From Nannochloropsis salina CCMP1776 (Eukaryota > Sar > Eustigmatophyceae > Eustigmatales > Monodopsidaceae): a DNA stretch of 64,000 nucleotides. Both the position numbers and the translations under genes were made by a program. Every line of letters begins with the position of its first letter. The stretch's first letter is position 1. The stretch spans positions 542,051 to 606,050 of the forward strand of contig SDOX01000005.1 in the NCBI GenBank assembly GCA_004565275.1. Direction: 5' to 3'. Under the pieces are notes generated by a model. That model saw nothing but the letters and a program-made list of their open reading frames with translations. It was not told where the DNA came from and made no database searches. Below are positions 33,484 through 44,329 of the stretch, piece after piece.

Positions 33484-35981
33484 TCAACCCCGATAAACGC
33501 GTGCTTCTCGCTGCTCAATGAGTTCAAGCAAGCGAGAGCGTTCTTCGCGTGGAGGCATCCCTGGTGTCACCCGAGTTATTGGACGTTGAGAGGGCGTAGT
33601 CGACCTGGCCGGCGCCAAGGTCGACGGGAATCTGTACCCTTCACGTCGACGTGTCTCAAGACGATTAATCAGCTCCTGGCGTCGTTCCTGGTATACCCTC
33701 ATGATTCGATCGACGGATAACTTCTCTCCCACGGCAGCATTTTCCCCTCCTCCATCATCGTCAGTCTCGAGGTCTTGCTCCTCCAGGAGGGATGAGTCAT
33801 CTTCAGACCCTACCCCTCCTTCATTTTCTGCAATAGGCGCCCTCTTCTTGCTTGGACTCACCTCCCAGATCGATTCCAATCGGTATCTCGAAGATTTTTC
33901 TATCAGTGGATCTTTCCCCTCTTCCTCGTTTCCCTTCCTTCTTTCCCTGAAGCCCGAAGACCGAGCCCCCAGTGCTCCGTCCCGAGCCCCTTGCAACGCC
34001 CGAGTATCCGCCCCAACGGGGGACGGATCTTCACTCGTACCAGCTTCTCCAAAGGAGGTGTCTTCGAATCCACCATGACGTTCTAGATACGTCAACGGTC
34101 GGGTTTGCGGCTCGGCCTCCGCGCTCTCGGGGCGCTTCCACGGTGCACGCGTCGTCCCGCCCGCAGTCCTGTTTTCAGCCCTCGCATCAGCTGCAGAGAA
34201 ACCGATATCAACAGAAAGAGAACTGCTCGGACTCTCACTGTCAACCCCACTGGCAGATTCTCGCAAACTGCTGGAGGACATGGCCTCGTCCAGTCCTCGA
34301 CGCTGTTCCATGAGTGCCTCGAGCTTGGGATCGAAGCCCTTATCCCGAAGCGAGCGAGCCACGTCTTCCAAGCTTCTTCGAATACTTTCAACCTTATGCT
34401 CCAAGTCGGCTGAGGACGGTGTGGCTGAAAGGACCTCCGGCACTGCCTCCCCTTCATTTTCAACTCCTTCCTGGCCTTCCTCTGCATCATCCTCTCCGTC
34501 GTGCTCCTCCATATCCTTGTCCCTACCAAGCCTCGCCCAGTTCATACGCCTCAGCAGTGCCGGATACACGGATCCCCTCGCCGCGTCCTCAAGGCCCTCC
34601 TCATCGCGGATGCCTCCCGTCCTCTGCCTCTCCTCGTCGGCTTCCTCTGCCCCCGACTCCTCCTGCTCCCTTTTCCTCTGACCCGCACTTTGCTGCTGTC
34701 TCTCGACTCGCGCCACCCTTTTTTCTATGTCGCTCCATCTACCTGAGATACCCTGCTCTCTCATTCTATCACCCCATTCCCGGCGCGACCCCGACCTTGA
34801 CCCGTGGGACCCTCTCCTCCCCTCCCCACCCACTCCTGTCGTTTCCAATGGCAGTTTCCGCAGAATTTGAGGTGCTGCACCGACACCGCTACTTCCTGAA
34901 GTATTATCCTCATTTGAAGGCGATACCATCTTGGATCTTGTTCCCCGCAATACTGCCTCTACCGCTTCCTCCGCCTGCCACTCGACTCCCTCGCCTCCTC
35001 CGAGCCGGCGCCCCCCCTCCCCATCGACCTCGCCGGCACCTTCTTCCTGGGGGGGCAACGTGGCAAAGCTAGACAGGGTCTGTCGCTTCTGAACTCTACG
35101 CTTTCGATCCAGGGAGGCGAGCGACTCAAGCAGGTCGCTCCCCCAGTCCATCCTATCTGCAGCAAAATCCCGTGCTCGGTAAGGGCGCGTCTGCCTGCCA
35201 GTACTACGCGGGGAAAAAACTTTCTCGCTTCGAAGCGTCGCTTTCCTTGTTGCCCCTGCGCTCATGGTCAATCTTCCTTTCTGCGACATGCCTGCCGCGG
35301 CCTCGACTTCATAACCTCCCGCGCGCACCGTCTCGGTAGGAGCTCTCCGACTCTCTTCTCGGCGACCAGACTGCAACGACGCGTTTTTCGCCCCCTTCCG
35401 CTGCTGCCCTGCATCACGGATACGTTCTTGCGCCTGACTGAATCGGAACGCCTCTTTTTCAGAACGTTGCTTAGCCTTGGCTTCTCTTTCATCAGTCCCT
35501 TCCTCGCGCTCTGCCACCTCTTTTTCCGCCATACGATGTCCGGAACCGATCGATAGGACAGTCTCGCCCAAACGCGCTTTCAGCGTACCGACGCGCTCCC
35601 TTTTGTCCCGTTGCCAGGCTGCATAAGCTTTCGCCATGACCCGAGCTTTGCCCTTCTCAAGCCTCTCCCTGTAGTGCGTTCGGATGGCGGCAGCTATCCT
35701 CTGGTCGGCCACACGCACTTGCTTTAAGCGCTGTGCCCCAAGAAAGTAAATTGATTTTCTCTCAGCGTCATCTCAGTGATTGAAATATGATCCCGGTTGT
35801 GTCTCACCTTCTGATGGGCTTGCTTTATGATGCGAGCTACGCGCTCCTCCGACGGGGGCACGAGCTTCACCTGCCTCCCGAGGGGCACAGCATTAGGCTC
35901 TTGTCCGAGCAAGGGGGGAACAAAAGCTGCCGCTGCAAGTGGAGTTTGCCAAGGTAGATATTTTTTATCGTGGTGTTCCAT
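33484..35981 (-). CDS. CEP295-like charged coiled-coil protein
   Basis: Proposed exons are 35808-35981 and 33484-35721 (GTGAGA donor, AAAG acceptor, phase 0), 803 residues. The N-terminus has VKLVPPSEERVARIIKQAHQ, then QVRVADQRIAAAIRTHYRER, KAYAAWQRDKRERV and LSIGSGHRMAEKE. This order resembles the start of centriolar CEP295 (SPNEE, VREQ..IA..IR, and the GEGHRxAKE motif). The rest is highly charged, with Arg/Glu-rich helices and a possible coiled coil near residue 440-490 (ADLEHKVESIRRSLEDVARS). The C-terminus is also helical and basic (DRIMRVYQERRQELINRLE, then SRLLELIEQREARVYRG). CEP295 builds centriole walls; assignment rests on the N-terminal motif only. A generic coiled-coil protein is the alternative. 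Confidence 0.6.
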
Positions 35982-36831
35982 GTTCACGTCACGCTTGTGT
36001 CAGGCTGCCGAAGTACGGATGATCGTGCCTCCTACCGTACGAGAGAGAACAGGGAGCACGATAGGACTGAGCGCGGAATGTACGGCTTATGAAGCGTGTC
36101 GCGACCTGATAGAATCCATTGATCCTTGCTCCACGTGATTCCAAGGGCATTAGGTGCGTCCAACGACAGAGAGGGAATGCTGTGTGAGCAACTTCCCTTT
36201 TTAGAAAAATTGCAAGTCCTTTTGGCGCGTTAGCAGCCGCGTCCGAGACGTGATCGCCAACTTCAAGTAGAACGCGACCAAATTCCGGACGTCACGTGAG
36301 CTGGGACGGACCGCCGTGAAACCTGGTAATGAGTTCGCTGACGACATTGACAAGCCGGTAAGCGTAGGACCAGGGAAGTAATAAGTTCGTTGAAGACATT
36401 GACGAGCTCTTAGTCGTTTTCATCCTCCCACTTCGAAATCTCGTACTCACTCCGACGCGTCGTCCCGTCCCAACATGCTTCCTCAAGTGACCGAAGAACT
36501 GCTGCTTTGGAGTTTCTCATAAGTTTCCTCAGAGCACGCCGCCCTGACAGACTAGAAGTATCTTTGCTCGCGGCTAGAATATGTATTACCTTTGCTACTT
36601 AAATCAGAGAAATCAATCCTCCGCGGACGTATCAATCCTTTTGCTTAACAGAGCATCGTCCATGTTTCTTTATGTTTCATTGCAACTATAATTTTACATA
36701 GTGATCATCACTTTCTGCTGCTTAACTTTCCCCTTCCTCGAGAGCTGTCAATGTCCTGACAGAAGCAATGTGCAGGCCATGTACATACGGGCGCCAGGGA
36801 GAATTTGCAAATCCCTAAGGCTATTCCGCTA
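35982..36831. other. Intergenic upstream of the CEP295-like gene
   Basis: About 850 bp containing the promoter of the leftward CEP295-like gene and the 3' UTR of the carrier-fusion gene. An imperfect duplication lies at 36327-36407. No gene is supported. Confidence 0.4.
36327..36407. repeat. Imperfect 29-bp direct duplication
   Basis: Copies at 36327-36355 and 36379-36407 share 25 of 29 bases; both contain a GTTCG core and end in ACATTGAC followed by AAGC or GAGC. The start-to-start distance is 52 bp. Confidence 0.6.
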
Positions 36832-39800
36832 CTACGTTTGTTCCAGACCTGACATGACATCAAAAAATAATTTGAGGTCGTCCGCCGAAACGTGGAGGCC
36901 ACGTTTCGAGAAATCGTAGAGAAAGAATTGGAGAGCAATGTTAGCAGCGGACTTAACAGCACGAGGAAAAGTGCCTTTGAAAAACCCTCCAAAGCTCCCT
37001 TTGCTGTAAACATCTTTAATCGCAACAAAGATGCCACCAGAGCGTCGCATCTGCGTGTATTGCGTGACTTTTGTTGTCAAAGTGTCGAAAGGCTGTGAGA
37101 CAATGGCGGCCGCCACACCCGCGGTCATCCCGCTCACTAAGGAAACGCCCAGAGACAGCCCTACGGATTCGGAGGCAGAGGGGTAGACGGCGTAGATGGC
37201 CTTCGAGACAGCATCAAACACCGCAAACTTGGCCATCATAAAAGGGATTTCACCAACCACCGCTGGACCTAGGCCCGCGTACAATTCACCTAAAGTGCCC
37301 TCCTTCAGCATCTGCCCCACAGTCGCCATCATATTCCCAGGCGGGGATTCCGCCGATAACACGGCCACCCCGGCAACTCCTGTGTCGCTGCCTTCGCCAT
37401 GTTCGATGGTCTTTTTGGGGCCAGCACCATTGCCCTGGATGCCATTGACGCCGGTTGACGCCAGCACGGAGACTGGCTGCTTCACACCTGAGCTTTCTTC
37501 AACGCTGGTGGTAGCTTTTTCTGCCGTCGGGCCGGGTGGGGAGGCCGCCGGATCCGATTCTCCTTCCACGCTGGTTGAATCCTCCAATGCCGTAGCACTC
37601 TGATTGCTTTCCAGCCGGAAAGAGGGTCCCTTCATCTCGTCCTCCCCTCCGGCTACATCCTCCGACGACGTGACAGAGCGGATCCGCAGGGCCTCGAAAG
37701 GAGTGACTGCCACCGCACCGAAAAAAGCTGCCGACATACTGGCCAGCAGTAAGATTGCAAAAGGGTAAAACGTCGCATTCTCCGGTCCCGCCAAGTCCAG
37801 GAAGACTCGCTTCAGATACTCCGTCAATCCAAAGGTGACGGCGCCGTAGACGAGATACCCCAGCACGGTCGGCCCAGCGCCTAAGAGCAGGGCAGTCGGG
37901 CCGCCTTCGTCGATGATACGCTTCGTTGACTGTACGAAAGAGGGATACCTTCTCGGGCTAGCCTGCATCTTGGTCTTGACCACATCCAGGGGCACCAGAA
38001 GTGCATGGGCCGTGCTGCAGCACAATGCCCCGCAGAGAGCAAAACGCCAGAAGACATCCGCGTCGAGCTCTCGTTCCTTCTCGACCGGATCCCGGGCTTT
38101 GGGGCCGTCTAAAAACGAAAAATACTTGCTAAATTTCTGGGACGGCACCACTTTGAACTCGTCCTCGAAATAAATGCAATAGTTGGGATCCAGCTCCTCA
38201 ACTGGCGAGATGATAAAGCGCTCCAGGCAGGGGTCATATTTCGGTACAAGGTTGTTTGGCAGAAGCCCAGTCACGGGGATCGTGGTGTTGGTCGGTGGCA
38301 GCCAGCTCCGGAGAATGAGCTCGCCCGGATCGCTTAGGATGGCAGAGGCCTTGGCTGTGGCTACCGCCGATACAGGGAAGGGCGGCTTGCTCACCTCCAC
38401 CTTTATTGGCAGGTCGTGGGCATACCCCTCCCCTCCTTTACCCTTGATCAGCTCCACCCCTGCCACTTTCATCTCAAGCAGTGGTCGCGCCGACCGCAAA
38501 ACCCATGGGAGAGGCTGCCCTTCCACGTTCACGACCACGGAAACGCGGTCCGTCTCAGTGTAGCCCTTGCCGGGGTTCGACAAGACGATGCGCTCGAGCG
38601 TCTCTCCGTTCATTTTCGGGATACAGGCAGCCCGCACGCCATCGTCAGCGATGGGTGGGCTAATTTCTAGCTTGGGCGGGGTGGAGAAGCCGGACATGGG
38701 TGTCTCGAGCACCACCTTCAGGATGCGTCCCGTTGGCGCCAGTTTCACGCGGGCCTCCGCCGACACGTTTGCCCCCGGCGACAGGCCTACTTTGACTGTG
38801 GGAGGGTTCTCGGCATCATAGCCAAAACCCGGGTAGGTCACGTTGAAGCCGACCACCGAGGCGTTCTCCGCCTCCGCGATCAATTGTTTGATCGCCTCCA
38901 CCGGCTGTAAATTATCCATCAACGCGAACAGCAAGGCCAACTGCCGCTTTCCCAATCGGTTGACCCCAAATTCAGAGCGCAATGTGCGGCAAAGGTGGTC
39001 CACTCCCTCTTTCCCTTGATACCGCACAAGGCCGAAATTTACCGATGCTTGGAGCTGTGCAAGAAGCTCCCGGTCTCTCTTGTTCAGAGCGTCCGGGTCA
39101 CTCAGCGCCGACCGCAGCTCATCTTGAGACAGAAAGGTATCCTCGTCCAGGTCCAGCTCTTGAAATGTAGCGTCGAAACCTTTGGTGGCCAGCATGCGAT
39201 TGATACGCAGAGAGGATTCTCTGGGTGCAACTAGGGTCTTCCTTTGCCACCACGTCATGCTCGCGTAGTCGTAGTTGATCAGGAGTCTGGCCAAATACGC
39301 CGTAAACTTTGGAGAGTACGTGGTTTGCCGCTCTCTCCCGTCCATCTGCATGTAGTCCTCCAACGGCGCCCACACTTCCTTGTCGACGTAAAGCGGGGTA
39401 GACATGGCGGCGACGGCAGGACTCGTCGAAGGCACTTTGAGCAGCGTGGCCGTCACGGCCCCCGCCAGGAGTCCTCCAGTTAAAAGTTGATTCCGGCGTG
39501 TCACCTCCGTCTTCTGCTTTCTGTGACGAATACTTTGAACGGGCACAGCCTCGTTCAAAGCTGGAGATGGCGGTAAGGCCTCTGCCACACTCTCGAGGTC
39601 TGGGGATTCTACCTTCTCGTCCCTGCTTCCTGAAAAAGCGGGACGTGCAAGGACTTTTCTCTTGTATACGGGGCGTATCAAAGGTCGTGGCTGGTGAACT
39701 CCCGGCCTGACACCGGGCCCACGCATAAAGGAGAGCGGGTGCACGCTCGCCTCCCCGTGAGCAACGAGGCCTTCCAAGACAAAAAAGAGTAGCATCATCC

Positions 39801-39954
39801 TGCCTCGACAAGCCAAGCGGCAGCGCGAGACGCGTGGGGTCGAAAATGCCAGCATGCATGCTTCTGAAGCGACGGGATCGTCGACATTGCGTGTCCGACG
39901 CTTCTTAAGGGCAAACGCCATCCCTTTCGACCTGCCAGGCCCTAATGTGAACAT
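36832..39954 (-). CDS. EF-hand plus mitochondrial-carrier-family fusion, plastid-type presequence
   Basis: One exon encodes 1040 residues. The N-terminus has a hydrophobic signal (MMLLFFVLEGLVAHGEA) after about 50 basic residues, then ASVHPLSF, like a plastid presequence preceded by an unusually long lead. Near residue 155-185 a second signal-like stretch begins with paired Arg (TRRNQLLTGGLLAGAVTATL) and ends AVAAMS, resembling a twin-arginine thylakoid signal. An EF-hand loop follows (DLDEDTFLSQDE, about residue 265-276). A central beta-rich region repeats the pattern GFGYDAENPP/GKGYTETD/GEGYAHDLP. Residues ~625-1030 are a solute-carrier domain: ALLVPLDVVKTKMQ, AVTPFEALRIRS and SQPFDTLTTKVTQ give three PxD/E-type signatures, with a ~120-residue Ser/Pro-rich insert between the second and third parts. 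The phosphate-carrier branch is the nearest resemblance. ATG 39921 is an alternative start. Confidence 0.8.
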   Translation of the reverse strand: MFTLGPGRSKGMAFALKKRRTRNVDDPVASEACMLAFSTPRVSRCRLACRGRMMLLFFVLEGLVAHGEASVHPLSFMRGPGVRPGVHQPRPLIRPVYKRKVLARPAFSGSRDEKVESPDLESVAEALPPSPALNEAVPVQSIRHRKQKTEVTRRNQLLTGGLLAGAVTATLLKVPSTSPAVAAMSTPLYVDKEVWAPLEDYMQMDGRERQTTYSPKFTAYLARLLINYDYASMTWWQRKTLVAPRESSLRINRMLATKGFDATFQELDLDEDTFLSQDELRSALSDPDALNKRDRELLAQLQASVNFGLVRYQGKEGVDHLCRTLRSEFGVNRLGKRQLALLFALMDNLQPVEAIKQLIAEAENASVVGFNVTYPGFGYDAENPPTVKVGLSPGANVSAEARVKLAPTGRILKVVLETPMSGFSTPPKLEISPPIADDGVRAACIPKMNGETLERIVLSNPGKGYTETDRVSVVVNVEGQPLPWVLRSARPLLEMKVAGVELIKGKGGEGYAHDLPIKVEVSKPPFPVSAVATAKASAILSDPGELILRSWLPPTNTTIPVTGLLPNNLVPKYDPCLERFIISPVEELDPNYCIYFEDEFKVVPSQKFSKYFSFLDGPKARDPVEKERELDADVFWRFALCGALCCSTAHALLVPLDVVKTKMQASPRRYPSFVQSTKRIIDEGGPTALLLGAGPTVLGYLVYGAVTFGLTEYLKRVFLDLAGPENATFYPFAILLLASMSAAFFGAVAVTPFEALRIRSVTSSEDVAGGEDEMKGPSFRLESNQSATALEDSTSVEGESDPAASPPGPTAEKATTSVEESSGVKQPVSVLASTGVNGIQGNGAGPKKTIEHGEGSDTGVAGVAVLSAESPPGNMMATVGQMLKEGTLGELYAGLGPAVVGEIPFMMAKFAVFDAVSKAIYAVYPSASESVGLSLGVSLVSGMTAGVAAAIVSQPFDTLTTKVTQYTQMRRSGGIFVAIKDVYSKGSFGGFFKGTFPRAVKSAANIALQFFLYDFSKRGLHVSADDLKLFFDVMSGLEQT

Positions 39955-40814
39955 AACGTTTTGAGGAGAAAGAAATCGGGGCGGGAGGCATCTTTTGAAG
40001 CAACCATGTATATTTCAAGGGCGTTGAGGAGACTTCACCGCACCTCGCACAAGTAGAGATACTTTCCCGATGTAAGCATTACATTCATGGCATGTTTCTC
40101 CCCTCTCCAAGTCCTGAGGTTGCTCACTGGTCTTGTCGCCAAGCTTCAAGGCGGCCGGGCGGGCGATGCGGCCGTGACCATGACCACTCCGAGAAGAAAC
40201 TTAAAATACGACACAAAAAGCTCTTCTTTTGGACATGCGAAGGTACAATTGAAGTAAGGCAAACACTACAAATTTAGATTTGATATGAATTCATAGGTTT
40301 TTGTGTACCTAATAGCTTCTAAGACGCCGCCAAGTATGCGGAACTGGTACCAGCTACCATCATGAGCCCGTTAAACCTGTTTTACTTCCATTACCACATC
40401 ACACCTCACAAATGCGTACCAAAATAATTATTTGAAAATAAATGAATCGAAACTTGTAAAAGGGAAAGATGCTTTAATTGAATCTCATTGCTTCATTTGC
40501 GGGCTCGCTTCGCGTCAGTAGTAGTACTAGTGGTAGCTTCACCAAACGCTCGATCGGGTCTTAGCCCTACGCAGTATACCTGCTACCATTGCATACGCTT
40601 TCATGACAGCAAAACAATGCTGAGAATTTCCTACTCCTATTTCTTTCCGCAACTTCTCGCTTCTTTCATCTACACCCAGACCCCGGTCAAGAACCAACCA
40701 CTTCGAGCCTGGAGATGGCCATACGCGACCCGTACAGGTGCTTTCCCTCCATCTGATCAGCCCGCATTTGCATCATGACCGCAACATTTCTAGAGCTCTG
40801 TCACCGTTCTTGCT
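39955..40814. other. Intergenic between the carrier-fusion start and Ran 3' end
   Basis: About 860 bp, both neighbours on the reverse strand. It holds the carrier promoter and Ran 3' UTR. Small frames (40092-40277, 40488-40778) lack family resemblance. Confidence 0.4.
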
Positions 40815-42225
<1,411 letters not shown>

Positions 42226-42551
42226 GTCCCCTCCGATGGTGCTCCCGCGCCTGCTTGCGTTGTGCGTGCTCAAACACCCTACAAAATGTGGAAGGTCATA
42301 TGAGTAATGCAGCTTTATGTCAGCAGATGCTTCTCAACGAGTAGATGAGCCGCATTATAATATAAATGAGTCCGTGACGGGGCATCATGGTCTCCCATTT
42401 CGATCCCATCCACTGAAGGGTTCTAGGTCCTCGCTAACAGCATCTGCTGGTAACGAAACCTAACGGAGCAATTCACGTTGCGAGCAATATCACAAGGTGT
42501 GGCTCCACAAACAAAGTACAGAGAGCCATGAATTCTAGGGCATCACAGGCT
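42226..42551. other. Short spacer upstream of Ran
   Basis: About 325 bp between the proposed Ran start codon and the stop of the next leftward gene. The Ran promoter should lie here. Nothing else is seen. Confidence 0.4.
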
Positions 42552-43245
42552 TTATGATTCGTCGTCGGAGGGGCCTAAGAGCGAGCCCAGCGTCATCATG
42601 AGAGCTTCGTTGTAGTCTCTCCACGGGAGAACTTCCAACGCTATGGTAGCGAGCTCCATCTGCTCTATCACTTTCTGAGAACACCCCCCTTCCAAAAACT
42701 GTATTCTTGATGACAATTAAGTGGTAATGCATGTAGATTCCCTCGTACGTGCCATGAACCGACGAGTTCTTCGTGAAGCGTGGGAGGGAGCGGAAGGAGC
42801 TGGAGAGTGTTGGGAGGGGAGGGAACTCGCGTGAAGGGTACCTTTTCCATCACACTCATCATCATCATCTTCTTCATCTCCAGCTGGGCCGAACCGACGG
42901 CCGCGGTCGGAACGGTCATCAGGAGAGGGACGCATGCACCATCTTTTAGAAAACCAAGAGATAATTTCGATGAGCAGTAGGAGCGTAATATTTTTATGGC
43001 ATCTTGCACTCAGCATTTTCTTATCCTGCGGCTGAGTAGAGGTTATACTGCTGACGAAAAGTACACAATTGTGTCTAGGCCCATGTAAAAATGGTAGGAA
43101 AGTGGAAAGAAAATAACATCGACGACTTCTCCGAAAATATTGTTTCTGCTCCATCATTGCTGACATCGTATCCAAATTCAGTGGGAGACAAAGCTGGGTA
43201 TGGCCTACCATGATGCAGGCGTATGTGCGTGGCATCGTACACCAT
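42552..43245 (-). CDS. 86-residue protein of unknown function, three exons
   Basis: Proposed exons are 43209-43245, 42842-42942 and 42552-42674 (phases 1 and 0). The product starts MVYDATHIRLHHDGACVPLL, has a Met-rich run encoded by consecutive ATG codons (KKMMMMSVMEK), and ends with a clean amphipathic helix (VIEQMELATIALEVLPWRDY, then NEALMMTLGSLLG) and an acidic tail PSDDES. Frame continuity across both introns and the coherent last exon support a real gene. Longer single-exon frames here read through introns. No family is recognised. Confidence 0.5.
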
Positions 43246-43370
43246 TTGCCCCAGAAAAAAAGCACTTCTCGAAAAACAATTAGCTATGGTTTCCCTCCCT
43301 CAACACAACAACCAATCTGTCCAAATCTTCCATCTCAATAAGTCGAGAAGTTATAAGCCTCACCGCGTTC

Positions 43371-44329
43371 CTATTCAAGCATGGGGATGATGGGAATCGC
43401 CGAACCCTTTCGTCGGCGGACCAACGTCGTTTGGCTCTTCAAGTAACCTTCCAGAACGGGACAGCTCTCACTCGAAAGTCCGTCACCCACCAGCAATTGT
43501 GGGATGATGTAGAAGTACGTAATTTTTCCGAAATCTAACGGGGCACTGCGAAAGAATTCGGTTTGAGCCCACAAAAACGCGGATTGCACAGGACTTAAGG
43601 AAGACTCGATACATTCGTCTACCACGTCTTCAAAGGTAAGGCTACCTTGGACAGTTGTCTGACCCAGTACACAATGTCCAACCTGAAAATTTGATTTTCA
43701 AAGCATTTGTTGATATATGAGACGTTAGAGAGGCACAGGAGTATTACGGCGGTCATGTAGTAAGATTTTCTCCAAGCCAATTCTTTGACTAGTCATAACA
43801 CCAACATCACCATCGCGACTTCAATATAGCACGTACATCTTGGTAGAGCTTGGAAACGTAGTTACAGTCAAATCGAGTGTCTGGTTTGAAAAAGGCAATT
43901 TGTCAGTACTTTAAGAACTACGATGAATTGAGGGAAATTTGTAAATTGATAAGGTCTGAGCGATGATAGCTTACATTTTTTGGGATCTTCATTCCCATAT
44001 GCATAGTAACCGACAAAGTTCGCTTTCCTGGAGACACCCGCGGCACTGAGGTAGGATCTGCCGACTAACTCGTCAATATTTACGCCGTGGTAAACCCACC
44101 CACGACAGTCCCCCAATACGGATTCGCAAGAAGAGAGATCGGGCCATGTGGCTGAGTCCCCCTTTTGGACGTACGCACACTTCAAAAAGTTCTTCAAAAC
44201 CCTGGGCTTGCAGATTTTCTGGCCGGCCGCTAAATCGTTCGAATTTGTCACGTTGGACAAGATGAAGGCTCGAGACACAGGAGCCGATAATACAATCGCT
44301 GTTGCAAACAGGGTGCCTGCAACCCTCAT
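43371..44329 (-). CDS. Signal-peptide protein of unknown function
   Basis: Proposed exons are 43975-44329, 43837-43880 and 43371-43682 (phases 1 and 0), 236 residues. The start MRVAGTLFATAIVLSAPVSR followed by AFILSN is a signal peptide with an AF site, so a plastid or secretory destination is likely. The mature part contains Cys residues spaced through the chain (KICKPRVLKNFLKCAYV, LSSCESVLGDCRGWVYHG, RFDCNYVSKLY, VGHCVL, DECIESS), suggesting disulfides. It also has a motif DELVGRSYLSAAGVSRKANF and an aromatic segment FGKITYFYIIPQLLVGDG. No family is recognised. Confidence 0.65.
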
